Shown here: positions 54,291 through 60,738 of the stretch, one piece after another | Position numbering within the stretch: position 1 is the stretch's first letter | Layout: each line of letters begins with the position of its first letter | Assembly (NCBI GenBank): GCA_963840835.1 | Contig: CAWJAM010000014.1 | Span: 359,177 to 423,176, forward strand | Length of the DNA: 64,000 bases | Direction: 5' to 3' | From: Rubrobacter_D sp963840835 | Lineage (GTDB): Bacteria > Actinomycetota > Rubrobacteria > Rubrobacterales > Rubrobacteraceae | The notes under the pieces: model-generated | The model's database searches: none | Told to the model about the DNA's origin: nothing | Seen by the model: the letters and a program-made list of their open reading frames with translations, nothing else | Made by a program: the position numbers and the translations under genes

Positions 54291-54530
54291 CTACAGGCGC
54301 CAGAGATCTCCTTCGTCCTCCTGTATCACGCACTCGGCCTTGAGGGGCTCCAGCACGAGTTCGAACGCCAATGAGTCGTAGCCGCAGTCGAAACCCATCG
54401 CGTGCATGTGCTCTCTCCTGGCCTCGGGGGAGTCGTCGATGGCCCTCTCCAGCATCCGGTGCAGGCGCAGCTGGAGTTCGTTGCGGTCGCCGTTCTCTCC
54501 GACGATCTGTAGAAACGCCGCTGTTGACGC
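54291..54530 (-). pseudogene. C-terminal fragment of an unknown protein
   Basis: A reverse frame reads AFLQIVGENGDRNELQLRLH, RMLERAIDDSPEARREHMHAM and LEPLKAECVIQEDEGDLWRL, protein-like with GC3 bias, ending at a stop at 54291. No start codon or N-terminal domain is present; upstream sequence shifts to another frame. Family not recognised. Confidence 0.4.
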
Positions 54531-54702
54531 CGCGTAGGTAGGGGAGTAAGCCCGGCAAGAGCGCTACCAGTCGAGGCCGCATGAGTGTTGGGTATTTGAC
54601 AGCGAGGGTGTCAAGCGCTTGATAGCCACGATGCACGAAGCCCCCTACGCTGTGTTCGTACAGTAAGGGGTGGCCAAGGGCTACAAAGGGGAGAGATCAG
54701 AT

Positions 54703-54867
54703 GATGAAGAGACATCGACATTGCTGATTGGGCTGCTCATGATGGCGATGTCATCCGCACCAGCCCTGGCCCAGGGTCAGGTCGAGAGAGGTCCGGATCA
54801 CGCCAACTCGATCTGCTCCTTCTCGGGACAGAACGATGATCCCAGTCTCCGGCTGCGAGAAGATTAG
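54703..54867 (+). pseudogene. small secreted protein with frameshift in the signal peptide
   Basis: ATGATGAAGAGACATCGA begins a signal peptide in one frame that stops after eight codons; the hydrophobic core LLIGLLMMAMSSAPALAQG and the mature HANSICSFSGQNDDP lie in another frame. A one-base change would restore a ~55-residue secreted protein. Confidence 0.45.
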
Positions 54868-54893
54868 AAGGGAGGGAGCCTCTTCATGGACAA

Positions 54894-55264
54894 GTGCCTA
54901 CGTCCCTTGCCGAGGGCGATGCACGGAGCCGGGCGCGCCGCGGGCTGGCCGTGTTCTTCGCCGTCCTCGTGCCGCTTAGCGCCATCTTCCAGGCGATCAT
55001 CATCGCCACCGGCAATGCTTCGTGGATTCTTGTCCTGATGTGGAGCCCGGCTGAGGCCTCGGTGGTGGCGCGTCTTTCGGTGCGGCTACCACGGGTGCCG
55101 GAGCCGCGTTGTGGATGGGGGAGGCGGGCATCCTCACCGCGCTCGTTCTGGTCGTCGCGGCCGACATCTTCTCGCGCGGCACCTGGGCCTACGTTCGCAG
55201 GCTGCCAGAGAGCGGGGTGCCGCTCTCGCAGCGGCTCGCGCAGAAACCCGCGCGGGTTACGTAA
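54894..55264 (+). pseudogene. CPBP-family (CAAX protease-like) membrane protein remnant
   Basis: The first frame gives the N-terminus (ARRGLAVFFAVLVPLSAIFQ, IIIATGNASWILVLMWSPA). A different frame gives the C-terminus (GILTALVLVVAADIFSRGTW, LPESGVPLSQRLAQKPARVT). The catalytic EExxxR and His motifs between are deleted. Confidence 0.6.
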
Positions 55265-55292
55265 CGTCACACGACAAAAGGAAGTGAGCTTT

Positions 55293-56303
55293 ATGAGGCT
55301 AAGGAGTAGTTCGACGCACCTGATGCTCGCCACCGTCCTCGCACTCGGCGCAGGCCTGCTGATCGTGGGGTGCGCCAGTTCCACTACGAACTCCACGGAC
55401 GAGCGTGCCGAAACCACGATGGCAGCCTCCGCGCCACCCGCTAATTTCTCCGGCCTGGTAGACATCGGCGGGGGCCGCAAGATGTACATGACGTGCCACG
55501 GCACCGGCTCTCCAACCGTCGTGCTAGTCTCGGGGGGCCGCGACGCCGCCGATATCTGGAGCGTGACGGCCGATCCCAAGAACGAGCGACCCGTCTTCGC
55601 CGAGGTCGCCAAATTCACCCGGGTCTGCGCCTACGATCGTCCCGGAACCACACGCGCAGACGACAAGCCGTCCCCTTCCACCCCGGTAGAGCAGCCGACC
55701 TCGGCCAAGCCCGCAGCGGCGGATCTCGACGCCCTGTTGGGGGCGTCAGGGGAACCTGCTCCGTACGTGCTCGTCGGACACTCCTTCGGTGGCCCGATCA
55801 TCAGGCTCTACGCCGGCGCCCACCCCGCCGAGGTGGGCGGGCTCGTCCTCGTGGACGCCCTCTCCGAAGACCTGTGGAACGGGCTGACCCCGAAGCAAGA
55901 AAAAGTGTACGAGGAGATCAACGCCCCACCGCCCGGCACCGGCGCCGAATCACTCGACCACCCAGCGATCTTCAAGCAACTGCGCGAGTCGCCTCCCGCT
56001 CCAACGGTCCCGACGGTCGTGCTCACCGCCGACCGACCGCAACTGACGAAGGAAGCGCTGGCCGAGGGGCAATTCCCCGCCGGGGTGGACCAGGAGTTCG
56101 CCGACGACCTGTGGGCGTCGCAGCTCGCGGCGCAAGAGAAGCTGGCCGAGAAGTTCCCCGGTGCCGAGCACATCACGGACACGAACAGCACCCACTACAT
56201 CCACCTCGAAAACCCTCAACTGGTGAGCGATTCGATCCGCCAGGTCGTCGAGGCAGAAAGGGATGGCGAAAGAACCGTGGGCGACGTGAAAGGCGCCGAT
56301 TAA
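55293..56303 (+). CDS. alpha/beta-hydrolase lipoprotein
   Basis: 336 residues. The signal peptide ends in a lipobox, LLIVGC, so it is probably membrane-anchored outside the cell. Alpha/beta-hydrolase fold with nucleophile GHSFGG, conserved YDRPGTTRAD ahead of it, and the catalytic His in STHYIHLENP. ATG 55293 follows aaaggaag; a longer open frame from 54894 belongs to the CPBP remnant. Substrate unknown (esterase or haloperoxidase-like). Confidence 0.85.
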   Translation: MRLRSSSTHLMLATVLALGAGLLIVGCASSTTNSTDERAETTMAASAPPANFSGLVDIGGGRKMYMTCHGTGSPTVVLVSGGRDAADIWSVTADPKNERPVFAEVAKFTRVCAYDRPGTTRADDKPSPSTPVEQPTSAKPAAADLDALLGASGEPAPYVLVGHSFGGPIIRLYAGAHPAEVGGLVLVDALSEDLWNGLTPKQEKVYEEINAPPPGTGAESLDHPAIFKQLRESPPAPTVPTVVLTADRPQLTKEALAEGQFPAGVDQEFADDLWASQLAAQEKLAEKFPGAEHITDTNSTHYIHLENPQLVSDSIRQVVEAERDGERTVGDVKGAD

Positions 56304-56469
56304 CGCAAAACAAACGAAGAAACCTACGATAAATACCTCCTTTGAGCGATGCGCTCGTCTCCGTAGGGGGGATGCTGCAAGCGTTACGTGAGGAGAGAGG
56401 AACTCCGAATGGTGAAGGAGCGACACGGCGGGGCTGGCCACCCCGCTCCTTAGAGCAGGGATACGCGAA

Positions 56470-57228
56470 ATGACGGAGACCGGAACGCATCGGCAACCCG
56501 ACGCCCCGCGCGAGCGGGGTGGTCGGCTTTGGAAGTGGACCAAGCGCGCCCTCGTCGGGGTCGTCGGGTTGGTCGTCTTCGTGCTGCTTGCGGGCGTGAT
56601 CTACCAGTTCGTGGCCACCAAGATCGACGCATACAAGTGGTATCCCCCTTCCGGCGATATGGTCGACGTTGGCGGCTCCAGCATGCACCTCCACTGCACG
56701 GGAGAAGAAGTAAATGCACCGACCGTCGTGATGGATATCGGATCCGGCGGCATCGGGATGGATTGGCAGCGGGTCCAGCCAAACGGGAAGGTGGTGTTCG
56801 TTCGGGACGGGCTGCCGGAGCAGACACCAAATGCCACTATCGTGGGCGTCCATAGGACGCTGGACTTCGGGGGCAACCAGGTCGTGGTGCGTATGGGCCG
56901 CGGCGTTTATGCCCTGTACTACCACCTGCAGCCTGGCAGCATCGACGTGCGAAAAGGGGAGCACGTCAAGACGGGCCAACTCATCGGCAAGCTGGGCAAC
57001 TCGGGCAACTCCTTCGCGCCCCACCTGCACTTCGGACTGAACACCGGGCCCAACGCCTTCACCTCCAACAGCCTCCCGTTCGTGTTCGACCGCTACACGT
57101 GGGCGGGTTCGGTCGACCCGGAGAAGAGCACACTTCCGAACCTCCACATCGAGGGCACGCCCCGCACGGAGAGAAAGAGCTATCCCGTGACCTATCCCCG
57201 GGCCCTGTCGCTGTCCGACTACCGATAG
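56470..57228 (+). CDS. chimera: membrane-anchored alpha/beta-hydrolase N-terminus joined to C-terminal half of an M23/LytM peptidase
   Basis: 252 residues. Residues 20-48 form one transmembrane helix; ~60-105 read like the first strands of an alpha/beta hydrolase (PPSGDMVDVGGSSMHLHCTG, DIGSGGIGMDWQRVQP). At about residue 106 it changes in frame to an M23 peptidase (NGKVVFVRDG, VYALYYHLQPGSIDV, GQLIGKLGNSGNSFAPHLHF). The HLH zinc pair is present but the first HxxxD ligands are absent, as is the hydrolase nucleophile. Probably inactive; looks like a deletion fusing two neighbours. Confidence 0.65.
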   Translation: MTETGTHRQPDAPRERGGRLWKWTKRALVGVVGLVVFVLLAGVIYQFVATKIDAYKWYPPSGDMVDVGGSSMHLHCTGEEVNAPTVVMDIGSGGIGMDWQRVQPNGKVVFVRDGLPEQTPNATIVGVHRTLDFGGNQVVVRMGRGVYALYYHLQPGSIDVRKGEHVKTGQLIGKLGNSGNSFAPHLHFGLNTGPNAFTSNSLPFVFDRYTWAGSVDPEKSTLPNLHIEGTPRTERKSYPVTYPRALSLSDYR

Positions 57229-57247
57229 GGGGCGAACATATAGGAGC

Positions 57248-57273
57248 CCCCCGGCAGTTGCTGCTGCCGGGGG
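57248..57273 (+). terminator. intrinsic terminator
   Basis: Perfect 10-bp stem CCCCCGGCAG/CTGCCGGGGG, 6-nt loop, followed by ttggtt. Confidence 0.8.
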
Positions 57274-57399
57274 TTGGTTCTGCGAATTTCGCCCTACCGG
57301 CTTTCCAGGAAGTTCGCGATCTGCGCACAAGAACGTTTTGGTGGCAGCAATGCGAAGGGGCGACCACGAGACCGATCAACGGTCGCGGAAGCCACCGTT

Positions 57400-57489
57400 G
57401 ATCGCGGACGATGGGGTCGGACCTTCCAAGACCACCGACGCTACATCTACCTGCGCAGCGAGCTCCTGGCGTGGCTCACGAGACGATAG
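57400..57489 (+). pseudogene. possible excisionase (HTH) C-terminal remnant
   Basis: The frame ends RRYIYLRSELLAWLTRR, which resembles the wing and last helix of MerR/HTH-17 excisionases. Upstream sequence of the same frame is not family-like. Confidence 0.35.
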
Positions 57490-57510
57490 TAACGACTCGT
57501 GGACCAGGGT

Positions 57511-57563
57511 TGGCTGCCGGATCTGGATTCGAGCCAGGACTGACTGATCCAGAGACAGATACC
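57511..57563 (-). other. degenerate 3' half of a tRNA-Gln(CUG)-like sequence
   Basis: On the reverse strand the order is an anticodon-loop-like CTCTGGA, a T-arm-like CTGG-CTCGAAT-CCAG, then TCCGGCAG-CCA. The 5' acceptor strand and D-arm are not found and the anticodon stem has mismatches, so this is not a working tRNA. It could be the tRNA-derived attachment site of an integrated element. Confidence 0.35.
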
Positions 57564-57695
57564 AACAGAAGTGGTAAATGTGCTGCTTTGCAGATGCTCT
57601 TAGCAGTGCGGTGTTGACACGAGGTGGAATACGAGCTGAGTCATCGGCCGTTCTGCCGCGTGAGACGAGCACATACACTCCGCACTATTCTCACC

Positions 57696-58136
57696 TCAAA
57701 GGAGCCGTGCCTTCCAGAGGCGTACGAACTGAGCGGGACTCAGGACTGGCACCGGCGGATCTTCCATCCTGAGCACGTCGTCGTCTCCACTAACGACGTA
57801 GGCCGCGCCGCCCAAGACGGCGGCCTGGATGTACGGATCGTCTTCGGGGTCTCCCGTGTAAGAAGGTATCTTCTCGGGATCCCCTGTGGAGACCTCCGTG
57901 ACGGCCAGCCGGAGCCGCCTCGCGTAGACTCCGATCTCCGCCGGTCCCCACCGCAGCCGACTCGCTATTTTGGGCCGCGCGAGTACCTCCTCGACCTTCG
58001 AGAACATCTGCGGCGGGGCGCACAACTCGAAGTCATAGGGTCCCTCTCCGAAGGCATGATCCAGGATCTTCGCCGGGTTACCCCCCGCGCTCAGCACCCC
58101 CGAGACGCAGACGTTGGCGTCCACGACGACCCTCAC
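57696..58136 (-). CDS. PIN-domain toxin
   Basis: 146 residues of the PIN_3 type ribonuclease toxin: VVVDANVCVSG (first Asp), Glu in FSKVEEVLARP, GDPEDDPYIQAAVLGGA and SGDDDVL (remaining acidic residues). GTG 58136 starts 3 bp after the antitoxin stop. Expected to cleave RNA when the antitoxin is lost. Confidence 0.88.
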   Translation of the reverse strand: MRVVVDANVCVSGVLSAGGNPAKILDHAFGEGPYDFELCAPPQMFSKVEEVLARPKIASRLRWGPAEIGVYARRLRLAVTEVSTGDPEKIPSYTGDPEDDPYIQAAVLGGAAYVVSGDDDVLRMEDPPVPVLSPAQFVRLWKARLL

Positions 58137-58139
58137 GGC

Positions 58140-58445
58140 TTACCGATCGGCAGCACCGTCGACGGAAGGGACGGACCGACTACGGGCGGCCTCCAGCTCT
58201 CCCTCAACCAGCTCCTCTACCTCACCTTCGGACAAATCGGAGAAGGCCTCCCGCGCCTGCCGCGTGGACTCGACGAGCGCCCGCCTCTCTTCCTCTAGGA
58301 GCCGATAGAGCCTCATCGGCACCAGCGCGAAGGCCTCCTCGCCCCGGCGCTCGACGACCACCGAGCCCCCACGCTCCACGTCCTGGGCTACTCGCCCCAG
58401 AGACCTGCGCAGCGTTTCGAGCGGGATGCGATTGTTCGGTTGCAT
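58140..58445 (-). CDS. Phd/YefM-like antitoxin
   Basis: 101 residues: IPLETLRRSLGRVAQDVERGG, VVVERRGEEAFALVPMRLYRLL, a Phd/YefM-type DNA-binding fold, then a Glu-rich helical toxin-binding tail (LSEGEVEELVEGELEAARS). Precedes the PIN toxin in the same operon and likely represses it. Confidence 0.8.
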   Translation of the reverse strand: MQPNNRIPLETLRRSLGRVAQDVERGGSVVVERRGEEAFALVPMRLYRLLEEERRALVESTRQAREAFSDLSEGEVEELVEGELEAARSRSVPSVDGAADR

Positions 58446-58616
58446 GAGGAACCTCTCAGTTCGCGTGGACCGTGCGGTTCACATGGTATCATTTGTGCGT
58501 GCTTTGCATTCTTCACCCTCTGGTCGGTGACCAACGACGCGGGCGCGGCTCTGTAAGAGGGTTATTAACCTTCTTCGTGGACCCGACAGGCGGCCGCGAG
58601 CGAGGGACGAAGGTCA

Positions 58617-59465
58617 TCAACCGTCGGGGGAGGCTACCTGCCGATCGGCCGCTCCGCGGGCCATGTTGGCGGAGAGCGCTCTGAGGACGGTCTTCATCTG
58701 GAAGAGGGTGAGGTAAGGGTGCTTGCCGAGGATCTTCGCCACCACGCCGGTTATGTGGGGGGCGGCGAAGCTGTTGCCGGTGGCGGTGATCCAACCTCCT
58801 TCAGACCAGGCCACCCGCACGTCTATGCCCGGAGCGCCGAACTCCACGGGAGGCTCCGGGTTGTAGTAGAAGGCGTAGGGGTCGTGCCCCTCGTGGGAGG
58901 CTACCGAGATCACGGAGGCATACAGCGACGGGAAGCTCGGGACGGGCATGTTGTTGGCGGCCGTGACCAGCACGGTATTCTGGAAGTAGGCTCTGTCGGC
59001 CAGGTTGTGCAGCGTTCCGAATAAGTTCTTCTTGGTGGTGCCCATGCTCACGTTGCACACGTCCATCCCGTTCTCTATGGCCCAACTTAGACCGGCGGCA
59101 AAGGTGGTGCCCCTGCCCGTCAGGCGCGCCCCCAGGACCTTGACGCTGTAGAGCTCGCACTCGGGGGCCAGAGAGCGGATGATACCGGCGCAGGCGGTTC
59201 CGTGGCCGTAGGAGTCCTCGTGGGGGTCAGCGTCGTGCAGGAGCCCCAAAGGCCCATCGGTGAAAGCGACGTAGCCGCTGATGCTACCGCCGACCGCCTC
59301 ATGGCTGGCGTCTATGCCGGAGTCTATGACGGCCACCTTCACCCCGGCCCCCGTGCTCCCGCCCCACGCCCACTCCGGAGTTATCTCGTCCAGGGGCGGA
59401 ACGGGCGTGAGCGTCCGCAGGGCGTCGGGGGCGAACTGCGCGCTCCACGCCGGACGATCGTCCAC
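58617..59465 (-). CDS. S8 (subtilisin-like) serine protease
   Basis: About 282 residues, with the catalytic triad Asp in VAVIDSGID, His in SYGHGTACAG and Ser in GNSFAAPH, and the oxyanion Asn in AANNMP. No signal peptide, prodomain or membrane helix is visible, so cytoplasmic action is likely. GTG 59465 overlaps the stop of the GAF gene by one base (TAGTG), so the two are coupled. Confidence 0.88.
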   Translation of the reverse strand: MDDRPAWSAQFAPDALRTLTPVPPLDEITPEWAWGGSTGAGVKVAVIDSGIDASHEAVGGSISGYVAFTDGPLGLLHDADPHEDSYGHGTACAGIIRSLAPECELYSVKVLGARLTGRGTTFAAGLSWAIENGMDVCNVSMGTTKKNLFGTLHNLADRAYFQNTVLVTAANNMPVPSFPSLYASVISVASHEGHDPYAFYYNPEPPVEFGAPGIDVRVAWSEGGWITATGNSFAAPHITGVVAKILGKHPYLTLFQMKTVLRALSANMARGAADRQVASPDG

Positions 59466-60325
59466 TACCCGAAGTCCCCCAGCCCCAGGTCGTTGCGCTC
59501 CTCTGGCCGGGATCTCAGGTACCCGGCGAAGCCTTCGAGGATCGTCCGGCACGCGGCGTGCTCCTCTTCGCCCGCGCGGGAGATCTCTCGCACCAGCGCG
59601 GCCAGCTCCAGCGCACGCTGGTACGTGGCGTCTTCCTCCATACTCTCGGCAAAAGATCTCCCACCCTCCGCCAGGCCCTCTCTCCGATAATCCGGCACGC
59701 CGCCGGTCGACCTCAACGCCTCGCCGAGTAGCGCCGCGAGGTTGCCCCGGGCGCGCGATTGCTCGATAGCCACTGCCGCCTGCTCCGCGAATAGCCCCAA
59801 AGTGGTCATGTCTGATGCCGAGTAAGAGGGTGCTCCCTCCCGGTCCAGGAGCTCAAGCACCCCGAGGACCTCCTCGTCGTAGAACAGGGGCACGCACAGG
59901 ATGCTCTCTGGTTCGTAGCCGACGCTTTTGGCTATGTCCGCTGCCTGGCGCGGGTCGCTCTTCGCGTCCGAGATCGCCATCGGCTGCCCGCTCACGGCGA
60001 CGAGCCCAGCGACGCCGTGTCCCAGGGGGACGCGCAGATTTTTCACCCGCTCGGCTTCCGGTCCCAGGGCGACCTGGAAGATCAGCTCTTCGCCTTCTCC
60101 GTCGATCAGGAACAGGGCGGCGGCGCGGGAGGGAATGACGCTCGCCGCCGTCTTCACGATCATCTCCAGCAGGCGCGAATGGGAGACTGGGGCCGAGACC
60201 TCACCCGCCGCGGCGGCCAGCGTCAGGGCGTCGCGCAACTCCTCGGCGAACCGCTCGTCGGCGAGTCGGCGTCTGAGGTCCGAGATCTCCTCCCGCGCAA
60301 GCTCTTCCCGGCTATCTCCGCTCAA
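59465..60325 (-). CDS. GAF-domain protein
   Basis: 286 residues. Residues ~45-195 form a GAF sensor domain (LLEMIVKTAASVIPSRAAALF, LGHGVAGLVAVSGQPMAISD, CVPLFYDEEVLGVLELLDR); the rest is helical with no output domain. TTG 60325 has ggaggg 8 nt upstream. Translational coupling to a subtilase suggests it senses a ligand and controls or docks the protease; this is inferred from gene order. Confidence 0.82.
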   Translation of the reverse strand: MSGDSREELAREEISDLRRRLADERFAEELRDALTLAAAAGEVSAPVSHSRLLEMIVKTAASVIPSRAAALFLIDGEGEELIFQVALGPEAERVKNLRVPLGHGVAGLVAVSGQPMAISDAKSDPRQAADIAKSVGYEPESILCVPLFYDEEVLGVLELLDREGAPSYSASDMTTLGLFAEQAAVAIEQSRARGNLAALLGEALRSTGGVPDYRREGLAEGGRSFAESMEEDATYQRALELAALVREISRAGEEEHAACRTILEGFAGYLRSRPEERNDLGLGDFG

Positions 60326-60339
60326 TATCTTCGCCCTCC

Positions 60340-60537
60340 GTCAAGGAATATTTCCACGGCTCCCTGAACGAGTCCGAGCAGGCGATGCTGGCGACCATCC
60401 TGGGTTCCGCCCAGGGCGGGGATACCGGAGGCTACCTCCGCGCGGAGCAGGAGTTCTCAGTTTGGAACGACCTGGTTGGCTGGATCGAGGAGCAGGGCGG
60501 AGAGGACACCCAGGGATTTATCGGCAAGCACAGGTAA
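60340..60537 (+). pseudogene. C-terminal fragment of an unknown protein
   Basis: The frame reads VKEYFHGSLNESEQAMLATI, GGYLRAEQEFSVWNDLVGWI and DTQGFIGKHR before TAA, with coding-like composition, then a strong terminator. No start codon or 5' part exists; it abuts the divergent GAF gene. Family not recognised. Confidence 0.45.
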
Positions 60538-60562
60538 CGCATCCACAGAGAGTGTGCGGCTC

Positions 60563-60586
60563 GGGCGGGGCTTCGCGGCCCCGCCC
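60563..60586 (+). terminator. intrinsic terminator
   Basis: GGGCGGGGC pairs with GCCCCGCCC around ttcgcg, followed by the U-rich tctttctt. Confidence 0.85.
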
Positions 60587-60697
60587 TCTTTCTTCCCGTA
60601 CAGCGGGCTTTGCCGCAGTCGAGTACTTGTTCGACAATACTACCGATGGTACAGGCGTAGACACAGACGCCTTCGACTTCTGAGGGAGCGTTGCCGG

Positions 60698-60706
60698 TGC
60701 TATAGT
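60698..60706 (+). promoter_or_regulatory. extended -10 promoter of the cyclase-ATPase gene
   Basis: TGCTATAGT; transcription would start near 60713, 26 nt before ATG 60739. aaggagg at 60720-60726 lies in this leader. Confidence 0.5.
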
Positions 60707-60738
60707 GTCGCTTGTGGAGAAGGAGGACGCGTAAGCAG

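Noticed and set aside
57624..58298. 224-residue forward ORF across the PIN/antitoxin genes
   Set aside because: Antisense to a clear toxin-antitoxin pair.
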